64,000 nucleotides of DNA from Phytophthora quininea (taxonomy: Eukaryota > Oomycota > Peronosporomycetes > Peronosporales > Peronosporaceae): assembly GCA_011947345.1 (NCBI GenBank), contig JAAVTG010000422.1:1-64000 (forward strand). Direction: 5' to 3'. A program made the position numbers and the translations under genes. How positions within the stretch are numbered: position 1 is the stretch's first letter; each line of letters starts with the position of its first letter. A model generated the notes under the pieces. That model did no database searches and was not told the origin of the DNA. It worked only from the letters and a program-made list of their open reading frames with translations. Below are positions 34,235 to 45,230 of this stretch, piece after piece.

Positions 34235-36214
34235 ATGAAGAGCCCCGTGAAGCAGCCGGACGTGGTCATGCAGGACATGGAGAGGTCTCCTCCCTCCAGA
34301 GACAACCAGTCGCCACTGCAGCACGCAGCCAACACACTCGCTCGATTTAAGGAGACCCAAGACGTACGTAGCTTTTATTTGTTTGTTTGTTTTTAATTGT
34401 AAAGATTTCTTACCAAATGCCATTTCTAGTTGAAGATCGAGACCAAGTCTCTAGCGGAAGGCAAGAAGAGCGACAAGAAGTCGCCCAAGCCGCCGCCGTC
34501 CAGCACCGGCAAGAAGCGGCGACGACGCATGGCGAGTCAGATTGACCGCAAGTTCAGCTGCGACTTCCTGGCTGTCACAAGGTGAGAGACGGGCAGAGAC
34601 CATCAATCCTTTAGAAATTATCTAACGATAGTTATTATTATTATTATAGGCTTATGGGTCGGAGGGGTCTCTCACCCAACACCGACGGCTCAAACACAAT
34701 TCGGAGGATGGCGAGAAGAACAACAAGCAGGTCGGGGCCTTCTACCCGCCACTGCAGCACTCCATTTCTCTTCCTACTGCCTCCACTGCTTTTGAAGCGC
34801 CGCCTACCCCAAGAACGGTGACGATCCGGCCAGCGGCCACTACAGTGGTGTTCTCCAGCTCTCCAAGCAACCAGGACACTAACGACCAGCCTCCGTCTCC
34901 ATCTGAAGGGCCTCCATCGGCCAAAAGCCAGAAATCCCAGAGACAGAACCTGCGTCTCCGATCCAACTCAATGCCAGTCGCTTCTTCCGCCGGCTCCTGT
35001 TCAAATGCCAACAAAAAGCCGGCAAAGCCTCGCTCGCGAACTAAAAAGCCCCGTCGGGCATCTACCCCGCACCCAAAGAAGATCGCGGCTGCTCGTCCCA
35101 CGAAAAACCGCTCCAAGTCGGAGTCTCTAGCAGAAATGCTGCCCAATGCCTTGAACGAGGTGAAAATCACTCCTGGCGAGCTGAAAATGCCGACAACTGA
35201 TCGAGGCGTCAGCGACAGCACTGCCAGTCTCCATGACGGGATGATCCCCATCAGTACATCCAGTTCGGCATCGTTTGAATGGCCGACGACCGTCTCAAGT
35301 AACGAACAAAGATCAAGTGACGACCACGCGATTGACAGCGACATTTTGTCGGTCCTTGCTAACTGTGAGCCGTCGGATCTGGGGAACCCCATGCCGTTGG
35401 AATTGGGTCCTCCATCATTCCACTCGACTACAAGTTTCGGTAGTGAAGACTCGGAAATGCTGCCCATGGGGATGGAGTGTTTCAACATCGCTGAGAACGC
35501 ACCCACGGTGATTGATGCAGTGGCTGAACCAACAGATCTTGTTGAGAAACATGAACCAGAGCCGCCGGTCGGACTGAACGCTTTCGCTACACTGGACGAC
35601 GACTGGGCGAACATGCACCTAGCTCACCACCTGCAGCGGATGACGGTCGCCTCCGCGTCTCCGCGTGCTATGAATCCAAGACTCGACAGACTAACAACGC
35701 ATGAAGATGCCCACACTGCAGCCATTTTACGTTCGGCCTCTGATCCTTCTTTTTCTACTTCGCGTTTGAGTAGAGTGACGCAGCCTTTTCGACGATTCCT
35801 GTGCTGGGTCACTTCCCATCAGTGCAAGCGGAAGACAATATCGGTAACCTCGGCCTCGACCTCGAGCCCCAACAACCGGCGTTTCCAGTCCCAGCAGCTG
35901 TCGACCCTCAGCAATGGCACGGAGGAACGCCAGTGACGTCGGACGCTGTAAAGGCAGCAGATAGTAATCTCCAGCAGATGTTGTGGATGTCCAGTGAGCC
36001 AAACATGCCGCCGGTCATGGAGACGGGCAACCAACAGCAAACGTCCCAAGCGCTTGATGAAATGCTGCAGCATGAAGACGACTGGAAAGAAAACAAATTC
36101 TCGGCCACGAATGCGTTCCAAAGTGGCGTGTTCGAAGGTGACAGCGGCATTGACTACGGTCTCGATGATCCGAGACTAACATCGGCGCTGTTGTGCCAAA
36201 GAGAAGAGCTCTAA
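34235..36214 (+). CDS. C2H2 zinc-finger transcription factor, three exons, two frame breaks
   Basis: Exon 34235-34363 (MKSPVKQPDVVMQDMERSPP), intron 34364-34429, exon 34430-34581 (basic KKRRRRMASQ then DRKFSCDF), intron 34582-34649, exon from 34650. The finger is FSCDFPGCHK joined to AYGSEGSLTQHRRLKHN, but this needs one more C in the CC at 34567-34568; with it exon 2 is 153 bases and all introns are phase 0. The long C-terminal region is Ser/Pro-rich with a basic stretch (KPRSRTKKPRRASTPHPKK) and acidic patches. A second break lies near 35770-35800, after which LGHFPSVQAEDNIGNLGLDL continues to the TAA at 36214. The KRRRR segment is a likely nuclear signal. It is a paralogue of the 8165-9185 gene. 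Confidence 0.82.
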
Positions 36215-36636
36215 GCGCAGATAGACAAGAGCGTAGAGCTTGTCCATGTGGATGGTATGCCTCTGTACAGCTACACGGATTTCGGATCAGAGATCTGAGA
36301 GGCATCCAAGACCAGCTCCGGCAATCGCGAAGGACTCGGTGGATGTTTTGCGTGTTTTTATAGTGTTGTGAACCCGACGGAGTTGTGTGCTCCAGAGCAA
36401 GGTGGATCTGCCAACGCCTTTCATACTCGAATTGCGTTGCAGCAATTGCCCACCTCTCCTGTTCATTGTAATCCGAACAAAAATGCTTGTCAGATTGTTG
36501 GATGACTTCTGCTTCTACTAACGTTTCTTGCATGATAGTACAGATCTTCTGGTTTTGGGATCGAGTCAAGCGTCGCACGACTTCTTGTCTGGTCGCGTCC
36601 AATTTTGCGTTCTGTTCTGCTACTCCAGTGCCCACC
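36215..36636. other. Intergenic between the zinc-finger gene and CFAP74
   Basis: No coding block is recognised. The ATG of CFAP74 follows a CCACC context at its end. Confidence 0.35.
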
Positions 36637-39600
36637 ATGGCCAGCAGGAACGGCGACAAGTCTTCACAAGCCGCAAGCAGAAGTCCAAGATCTCCAGTGC
36701 AGCAGCGTCTTCACGATGGCTTTCTGGCGGATCGGAGATATCTCTCCCAAATGGTTGGTGACGCTCAAGATGAACGGAAAAGTCGAATCCAAGCTGTAAT
36801 GGAGCTCAAGCAAGATTTGGATGCGTCTTCTGCTCGAATTGCAGCCCAAAGCTCGATGGTTCGAGCGCAACAGCATGCGGAGAAGGCGGAACAAGCACGG
36901 ACCCACCAAGATCTGGTAAACCAAGGCAAGAACCCTTACGAAATTGCACGACGTAAAGTAGTAGAACGGCAAGCTCGGAAAGAGCGAGCTCGCATTGATC
37001 GCAACATCCACGATCGTGAATCCAAGCTGCTCAGTCGACTGGAAGCTGACAAAGTAGAGACTAGAAAGCGTGAGAAAGTGGAAGCTGCTAACCGCGCCTA
37101 CGAGAAGAAATATCAACGTGAAATGGGTCGAGCAGCACAAGAGGAGCGTACGAGAGCGTATTTACTGTCTCGCACGGGACGAGAAACTCTGGATCCGACG
37201 GGCAAAATGGTACGGGTTTACCCTTCTCAAGAAACCAACATTACAGATCACACCTTTGGGCTTGGACAAAGCGCTGTGTTGACTCCAGAGCACCGAAAGC
37301 GAATTGTTAGTAAGGTGCATTCCAAACCACCTCATATTGGAACGGAGCCTAATCCGTTGCTGCTACCACGCCGAAAGCTACAGGAGGCTGAGAACCAAAC
37401 TGTAAGCTCAAGTCGGACGGAAGAAGACTCGGAATTGAAGGCGTCCGAGAGACTGACAATGCCGCCGATACCTCGTGCGAAACCTGGTCAGGATTCTCGA
37501 AAGATCAATCACGCGCTGTTACCTCCAGTGAGCGATGTGAAGTTACCGCCACTTACTGGCAATGATACACGACGACTTAGTCGCTCGAGAGGAGAAGACG
37601 ACGAGGAGAATAACGCGCTTTCATCGGATAATGCTTCTGGAAATTCATCAAAGCGCAAGAAAGGTCGAGGCCGCAGTGTACTTGAGGAACGGCAACTTTC
37701 AAAAGCACGGGAAAAGCACCGAGATAAGCAATTCGCGCAACCGCAAGTTGTCTGGGGCAAGACTTTCAAAGGGAGCGCTTTCCTCTCAAATCCGCAGACG
37801 CTTTGGTTCAAAGACTTTGATGTCGGTCGGCCACTTACAGTAAACTTCACTCTCACGAACGTCTCGAATACGTTCAACCAGTTCAAGTTACTGCCGATGG
37901 ATGACGAAGTATGTGAGCTTTTGAAATTGTTTATGAACGGCCAGGTCGAATGTCAGCAGGTATGAGTTGCTCGTTACGCATGACTTTCACCGGGATGGAA
38001 CGCAGAGATCTGGACACGACGTTGTCGGTTGCAGCACCAACAGGAGTGGTTCAAGTGCCAGTCCATTGCACATGTAAAAAGCCAGGCATGCTCTATCGGG
38101 GCATTTTGCACATAAAAAGCCAAAAACCCTTTTGAAACTCTCCAGGAGTGCCCATTTTGCCGCTCGGATTCAAGGCTGTTGAAGGAGCTCTCCAGGCTAC
38201 AATTGCTGTTACTTCCAGATAGCTAACGCCATTAGTATGAGCCACTTCCAACGTAGCTAACGCCATTAGTATGAGCTACTTCCAACGTAGCTAACGCCAT
38301 TAGTATGAACTACTAACATGAATCATTGTTGTCTGTAGCATGCCACATTCGTCCTGTTGTCCATTGTCAACGTTCATTATCCGTTTTACCGTGCATCCAG
38401 AATCGAGAAGGAGTCGTTACGCTGCCTCGGATGGCGCGCCACTCACCCCCAAAGGGAAACGTCCCTACAAGTCCAAGCAGAACCGTGTTTCTTCCACTCG
38501 GCGTAGCGTCAACGAGGTGTTGCGATGCACGATCGAGAAAAAGAAAGCGCCACGGCAACACTGGTTGCCGAAGTATGTCAACGAACTGGGGATACGCCCC
38601 TTCAGCTACAAAGATTTTGAAGTTATTGAGGCCATCTGCCAGTTTTGTACTGCATTTGGGCGTGAAGATGAGGACAAATCGAAGTCTTCGGCTTTTGGGT
38701 CACTTCTGAACAAGAAGCAGCGGAAAAAGAAATCGAAAGCTCAGATCTTTACATCGTTTCGGCGAGACCACATCACAGCGCATATGGAGAGTCAACATCC
38801 TCGTAAATGGGAAGCCTTCCAAGCCCTTCAAGACGTAAGCGCACGTGTGCAGTTCTTTCTCCCAAAGATGATAGAACATTTTCTACCAGCTTTACCTGCC
38901 TTCGACTTTGAGGTTCCTCCGGATTGTCAGCATCATTCGCCGTTTCTTCTGCAACAGCGATGATGGAGGAGTTGGTTTGGTTCAAGTGGATGCAACCATC
39001 GGAGAGGTGACGATGGCGAGAGACTTTGTGGAGACAACGAGGGACGTTTGTGTTCTGTTCATTAGCAACCGCGAACAATTCGAAACTGTGCTGCGCTGTA
39101 TCAGGGCAGGTGTGAGTTTTCGCGCTACCGAAAAGATGTTTTTCGAGTTTGGCACGGTTTTGGGCAACATGAAACTCGGATCTCCAGACCGCAATGTCAT
39201 CGGCCGACAAGTCCGCTTCGTGGTGGCTCTGAATTTGACAGCGATTCGGTTCCTTCTCAACAACACCTGGGGTTTCTCGATCCTGGTCGATGCAGCAACT
39301 CACCGACGTGAAGGCTACCTGGATGTTAGAGTTTCATTTGGACTTTTGGGGGCGTCCACAACGTCCATCTGCTCGCCGTTCCGCTGGGGCAACTCGGTCA
39401 TACTGGCGCCAATTTTGCTCAACTAGTACTTGGGCTGCTAGAAGATATCGGAGGCAAAAATTTGATGCCAAATCTACTTGGTGTATCGAGCGATGGTGCG
39501 GCCAACATGTTAGGCCGCCACCGGGGATTTTCAACCAGACTTCGAAATGCAGCTCAGCTTGTTGGTAACACATCCGTAGTCATCAACTGGTGTGGAAGTC

Positions 39601-42600
39601 ACCAGCTCAACCTGGTTGTTAACGAGTTCCTTCGGGTCCTTGACCGCAACGTCAATTTCCGCTCCAGGCTCGGTTCTGAAATCTCATTTACTCGAAAACA
39701 TGAGAGCGTGAGATTAACGGTGGGTCTGTGTCCTACATACTCGCCGACACGTTGGGAGTCGATCCACGATGCATGCCACTTTCTGCTGAAGAACTACGTT
39801 CGTCTTGGGATTGTCCAAGACGAAAAGGCTTACACGAAATCGAGTGACGCATGGTGGTTATGCTTATTTGTGGTCTGCAAGTTGAGCGAGAAGATCCGCG
39901 CCTGCTTTCGCAAGCTGCAGTATAAGACGGTTACTATGCGCGAACAATACGCTGCTCTGGACGAACTCCACTTATCGCTGGCGTTGAAATTTGAAAGCGA
40001 TTCGAATGACGAAGGTGCGCCGACTGTCGATTCAGCAAAGGTCTCTGATCACTTGCAGTGGTGCTGCCTTCACTCTAAAGACCTATTCGACAAGATTGCG
40101 GGACAACATAATGCTCATACATGTCGTCAAGGAGCTGAAGTGGGTATCGCTGGCATGGCTCTGGACCAACCAAACATCCACAAGCATCAAGACGGCGAAG
40201 AGGCTTTGGAAGTTTTAGCGCATCTGGCGGACATGGTAGACGAAGATACCCCGAGTTCCCACGAGGACGAAGACATGCCACAACTCAATGAAGTAGATGA
40301 ACCGACTGAATCCCAGCAATCAACGAGTCAGCAAGGCTTGGTGGAAGCTGTTACTACAGCTCTGACCGTGATGATCGACGGAATTGCCGATATCAAGCTC
40401 GATATTGCAGCAGAGACCCGCGATGCGCCTCCAACGAGACCGATTGACATTGTGAAGTGTACGGATGGAGCGTTCCGTCGTCTGCTGATCGCTCATTCAG
40501 CAAAATTGCGAGAGCACCTAGGTGAATCGGCGACCGAGGAGATCTGGAGCCAGCGCAAGAACCTGATCCACGAATACAAGCTAAAGAGTGATGTTTGCAG
40601 AAAGGTGAAGGATCAAGGTGATCTGTCGCTTGAAGACGCGTGGGCTAAAGTCGACCCTTGTGGTGAATTTGGAGCGCTCACCGAATTTGCTGTTGGCCTC
40701 GCAAGTATTGCTCCAGGAACTCATACTGTGGAAGGGGATTTCAGTACGCTAAACCGAGTAGCTGGTCCACAGCGAGGACGACTGAGCACATACGCTGTTG
40801 AAGGAGAACTGCAAGCGCGTCAATACTTCGAAGTCATGGAGCTGGCGGACAGATTGGAGTCAAGCAAGAAAGCTATAGCACAACATTAAGTTTCTGATCC
40901 ACCAGAGCGTGCGTAGGCTAACCTCTCTTACATTTCCATGCGTAAGCCTGTGTCCTTTTAGGGTTTTCTGGCAATTCTATACATTTCCTGTGCAATGCCC
41001 CTTTGAAGTTTCCCAAGTCTGCCCATTTTACATCAAATCCCATCGACTTTCAAAATGCCCCGTTTGAGCATGCCTGAAAAAGCGGTGCCTGTGTTGGATC
41101 AGCGTGAATTTAATTTCCCAGAAACCGTGGCGGGAGAACGTTCAACGATTGCATTGACGCTGGACAACCAAGGCGCTCTGCCACTTGAGTACCGAGTGCG
41201 TCGGGTTAAAGCTTCACCAACACCTCGCGAAGAAACCACTTCACCATTGGAAATTGATACTAACAATGAAAAGGAAAAGCAATCAGATGATATGGAAATT
41301 GACACTGTTGATACTAACGAGCCAACAGGTCCAGGGAATAAACAAGACCTTGAATTGGACCCAGCTCAGGAAGATACGCAGCCAATTGAGCCAGACAATG
41401 ACCCGCTAAATGGAAATGCCAATAGTGACGACAATAATGATCGGTCGAAGCCTCCGTCTCGAACGACCAGTGCAGCGTCAACTAAAACGTCTGCACTTAG
41501 GGTGGGGGCTAAAGATGATGATATTGATGCCAAAAGAGCTGCAAACGACGAGGAATTCGAACCGCTGAACCCAGAAGAGCAAGAACTGCTTGATCGCGCA
41601 CAAGAAATTACATTATTTAAGCCTGAAGGAGCCGAGGAGCCGATCCGGTATAAAAGACACGGCATAGTAGAGCCGTACTCGACAGACAGCGTGTCCTTTA
41701 GTTTTGCTCCATCCTCTGCCATCACACTTGAGAACGAGCAGTTTGTTATCGAGTTCCCAGCGGCAGGGTCGTCAGGAATGTTGTCACCAGATCTCCGTCG
41801 ACTCGCATCTATCCCAATACAAGTATCTGGAGTAGCCTTGCAGGTCCCGATCTACGCTGCACAGCAACGACTCGACTTTCGATGCTGTGCCTACGGGAAG
41901 CTGTATCGTCACCAACTTGCAGTACACAATCGCGGCAAAGTCGCTCTTAAGATTCAGGTTCAAGTTCCAACGCCACTAGCAGGGTATCTCGAATTCAATC
42001 CGGGATTTGGTTTTGTACAAGCGGCAGTTGGTTCTGAAGACGGTCAATTTCTAGTACAGATTAAGTTTCGTCCGCAGGAACGGATGTGGAAGCGCGTTGA
42101 ACGTGCTGGAATGGGGTCACGAGCGTTAGGCATGCTTGCTGTGCCAGTGCCAGTTCTCGTGCCCGATCAAGTGGTCCCTGTCTTCTTCTTGTTCACAGCA
42201 AGACTAACATCGACAACGTTGCAACTACATGTTCACTCTGAGGGGTTGGATAACGGATTACACTTTGGAAATTGCTGTGTCGGACACAGCGTAAGTCATG
42301 AATTAATCCTTACGAACTCAAGTCGTCTGCCTCAGCGCGTGGGGATTACAAAGCTGCCAAAAGATGTGATTGTAGCGGATGCTACTGCGGGTGTGGGTTT
42401 GGTGCTTCTCCCGGAAGAAACTCGCAAGTTATCTATTGTTTATCAACCTAGTTTTGCTGGTATTTTGAAGGCTACAGGTTCTTCAGAACGCGCAAAGCCA
42501 ACACTGGTGCTTTGGTCTTCGACTTTCAACCAGGAGTATCATGTTCCATGCTCTGGAGTTGGTGTGGCAAGTGATCTAGTGTTCTCTAACACGGTCGTAC

Positions 42601-44560
42601 GGCTGGGTGCTACTGCCGTCGGTCAGATACAGACATGCAGTCTCAAACTCACCAACTCGTCAGATCAGCAGGCATTGCTTGCGGAGTTACGGCCTCCACC
42701 TGAAGCCTCGCCGTACTTGAAGATCACGCCACTCGTGATACGTCTAGCACCTGGTGAATCTGTGCGTTTGGAGATTGACTTCGAACCAACTGAAGACATT
42801 TTCCAACTTGTTGACAATTGCTATTTCGACGGTTACAAAAAGCAGGATGGTAATATCGATGGCCTTAACTCAGCGCTTAGTGTGCGCGCCGAGATGAGTG
42901 CGGAGCAGCCGGAACCTCGAAGTTTGCAGCACGTGTGGACCGTACTGTGTTTTCAGCAGTTCGAGCAAGGGGACAACTCCACCAAACAAACCGTATCTTC
43001 TCCATTAAACGCACTAGAAATCCGAACAACAGTAGTGGAGCCTTCCATCGTGGCGTCACCTACAACGCTAGATTTTGGTCAGGTAGCGATTGGTCAGACA
43101 CTGGTGCGCGAACTGATGCTGGAGGCGGCAATTGCCTTTAACGAAAGAGTTCTTCTACGAGCTGAGCCACTTCACATTTTAGGGGCATTTCGAATCATTG
43201 GTGCTCTTCGAGAAGTGTCGACGCTTTCTGAGCGAGAGAGGAAGCGAGTTGTAAGTATCGAGTTCGAGCCTCTCACATCACTTATATATGAGGATGAGTT
43301 GGAATTGTCAGCACTTGGTACAAGAATTCGCGTGCATCTCCGAGGAGTTGGGATCAATCCCAGCTTATCCCTAACTCCTGCCGACGGGAGATTGATTTCC
43401 AAGACGTCCTTGCACGTACTCGGAATACTCGAGAGTTAGTACTGGCGAATGGAAGTGCATTCCCGCTAGCTTTTTCGACCGTTCCTTTAGTTGGAGAGGG
43501 GTCAGTAGATAAGCGTGAGGACGCGGTAGTATCGACTACAGGGCAACCCGTCTTTACCTTTTCCCCGGCAAATGCCATCATACCTGCGAACAGCTCGGTG
43601 ACTATTCAAGTTGCTTTCCAGCCGGATCACCAGCGACCTGGCCACTACTCACAGCGATTCCGTATCAAAGTCCCAAATGAAGGCGAGCACCACTTCATCA
43701 ATCTATCTGGTCGATGCTGGGAAAACCAACTCTACGTCTTTGCTCCCACAGCTACAAGTGGTAATCCTGATGGTCAACGCGACAGCATAACAAGAAAACA
43801 AACCTTGCTGACCCCTCGTCCGGTGGAAGATCTCTTCGATATACCGCCTAGTATTCTGCTGAGTCAGCTACCTTCCGCCACGACGATGAATACGCTACCT
43901 GCAGCAGGACTTCGAAAACCGTCGTCCACCTTTATCCTCACATTTGATGGGGAAAACCAAAGTAATGGCGATGGCGGGGAGATTACAAGCGGAAGACGGA
44001 TCACACAGACTCTATTTATTGGAAGTACAGCACCAAGTAGCGGCAGCTATGGAGGGCTCGATGATGTCGTAGCAGCTAGTGCCGGCGGGTCGGCTGGTAC
44101 GTTTGAATTGAGTGTTGATGGAGCGTCCGCTCACGTCAAATTGTTCACACTCGAGCCTGCGCGAGGTGCCATAGCTGCTGGCCAACAGCTTGCTGTCCAG
44201 GTGACTTACAACCCGCCAGCATCGGCAATGACTTCGGCGTTTACTGATGCAGCAGCACCTGCATCAAACTCTGCTCGTACAAGCGGTGCAGTTGCAACGG
44301 GTGCTACTATTGAACGGATGAAATCGCCAAATCGTCGACCCGATCTTGACGTTGTGCAGTGGGCACAAGTGCAGGTGCAATGTGTACTAAAAGGTGGGGC
44401 TCTTTGGCGAACACTTGCATCGGGAGCAACAGTTCCAGTTGCAGGAGGTGGCGCAACAACGCCACAGCAGCAGAAAGGAGGCAATGCTGCTGCGTCGCCA
44501 GGAGATGCCTCCGACACACGTATTGTAAACGTGGTATTGAGAGCGCGTCTTCAAACCTAG
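36637..44560 (+). CDS. CFAP74: CFAP74-like axonemal protein with ASH/MSP domains, interrupted by a hAT element
   Basis: Cilia- and flagella-associated protein 74, an axonemal (central-apparatus) protein that would serve zoospore flagella. ATG 36637 sits in CCACCATGG. An N-terminal coiled coil (KERARIDRNIHDRESKLLSR) is followed by ASH domains: AFLSNPQTLWFKDFDVGRPL, GMSCSLRMTFTG and VVQVPVHCTCKK, FNFPETVAGERSTIAL, an acidic insert, GLHFGNCCVGHSVSHELILT, LDFGQVAIGQTLVRELML and ISLSGRCWE-like FINLSGRCWE. The order matches animal CFAP74, and the length without the insert is about 1640 residues. A hAT element occupies 38083-41076. Frame breaks at 37930-37932 (TTT), at the A5 of the target site, and at 43386-43388 (GGG) are each repaired by one extra base. 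As assembled the gene is disrupted. Confidence 0.9.
38076..38082. repeat. Target-site duplication, left of hAT element
   Basis: AAAAAGC directly precedes the terminal inverted repeat at 38083 and recurs at 41077-41083. hAT elements normally duplicate 8 bases; AAAAAAGC would be 8 and would also put the two CFAP74 halves in frame. Confidence 0.8.
38219..38317. repeat. 34-base tandem repeat, about 2.9 copies, inside the hAT left end
   Basis: The unit TAGCTAACGCCATTAGTATG plus 14 more bases starts near 38220, 38254 and 38288; the third copy is incomplete. It lies between the left terminal repeat and the transposase gene, where hAT elements carry transposase-binding repeats. Confidence 0.85.
38340..40889 (+). 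CDS. hAT transposase, two frame breaks
   Basis: The N-terminal part has a BED-like zinc finger: ICQFCTAFGRED ... ITAHMESQHPRKW (C-x2-C...H-x4-H, about 38635-38815). The catalytic core includes FSILVDAATHRREGYLDVRV (first Asp, 39280), GVSSDGAANMLGRHRGF (second Asp), and INWCGSHQLNLVVNEF (the C...H block of hAT). The C-terminal dimerisation region contains GTHTVEGDFSTLNRVAGPQR (catalytic Glu) and AVEGELQARQYFE, ending at TAA 40889. A break near 38955 joins PFLLQQ to DDGGVGLVQVDATI, and a G5 run at 39348-39352 needs one more G to read GGVHNVHLLAVPL. If the breaks are sequence errors, this is a complete, possibly active transposase of about 850 residues. Confidence 0.85.
41077..41083. repeat. Target-site duplication, right of hAT element
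   Basis: AAAAAGC, identical to 38076-38082, directly after the right terminal repeat ending at 41076. The CFAP74 frame resumes here as KAVPVLDQREF. Confidence 0.8.
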
Positions 44561-45182
44561 ACTGCTACGCTCGGTGGAATGCATTTCGCGTGATGTGGGT
44601 TCGAGAGACTGTATGTACATGTACTGTGGAATTGAGGCTGAGGTCGTGTATGTTGTGTCGCATCTCTGACTGTACTGGAACAGCTTCCTAGTAAGGAAAT
44701 TTACGGAATGAGAGAATCCTCATCTCTTTCATCACGTAAACCCAAACTACATAATTAATCGATACGGAATGCGCAGTTCATGTACATGTATTGTACATGA
44801 GCTGTTAGAGGTCAAGACCGTCTGAAGCCCAAAGTGCCTTTCAAAACTAGTTTTGGAAAACGCGATAGCTACATATGCGTTGTGTAGTACCGCACACGAT
44901 GCCAATCGAATCGTGCGCAACAGGTCTTTATTCTGAACGAGGAATTGGTCGAGTAGTTCACATTATGTGAGCAGCTCGTGAAGCACATGGCAAATCATTT
45001 TGGTGACCTTAGCGAAGAGGCAACCAACATGGCAAGGAAATACTAGTAAATGTTTTGATCTTGGTAAGGGCCTACAGACCGCTCCAGCAAGATTGTGGGT
45101 TTATGCTACCGTTGACAACGCATGAATTTGCATGAAGGTGCGTAAAGTAATACATCACGCGTTACTGTACTATCCGTCCATT
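44561..45182. other. Intergenic between CFAP74 and hydrolase copy D
   Basis: No gene is seen. It contains the palindromic ATGTACATGTATTGTACAT near 44780 and shares its layout with 62894-63454 in the duplicate copy. Confidence 0.5.
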
Positions 45183-45196
45183 CCATTCCTGAATTT
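45183..45196 (+). promoter_or_regulatory. Oomycete INR/FPR-like core promoter motif of copy D
   Basis: CCATTCCTGAATTT matches 13 of 14 positions of YCATTYYNCAWTTT and is identical to the motif before copy E. Here the start codon that should follow about 48 bases downstream has been deleted. Confidence 0.65.
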
Positions 45197-45230
45197 GCAA
45201 GACTGCTCCCAACAAGTGCCACGACGAAGC

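Larger units (their letters stand above)
38083..41076 (+). mobile_element. hAT DNA transposon inserted in CFAP74, 2994 bases
   Basis: The terminal inverted repeats match at 24 of 26 positions: CAGGCATGCTC-TAT-CGGGGCATTTTG at the left, and CAGGCATGCTC-AAA-CGGGGCATTTTG read inward from the right. They start with CAG, as usual for hAT. The direct repeat AAAAAGC flanks both ends. Further GCCCATTTT-type subterminal motifs occur on both sides (about 38145 and 41028). A 34-base tandem repeat lies in the left non-coding part, and the transposase gene occupies 38340-40889 in the same orientation as CFAP74. The well-preserved ends and coding region suggest a fairly recent insertion. Confidence 0.92.

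Noticed and set aside
34742..35614. 290-residue minus-strand open frame
   Set aside because: It lies entirely antisense to the C2H2 gene whose exon structure and finger are clear, and it shows no motif of its own.
38219..38317. CRISPR-like array
   Set aside because: The 34-base units are directly tandem without spacers, and this is a eukaryotic genome. It is a subterminal transposon repeat.
43598..44560. Separate 320-residue gene after CFAP74
   Set aside because: Its start continues the last ASH domain of CFAP74 after a one-base break at 43386-43388, so it is the end of CFAP74.
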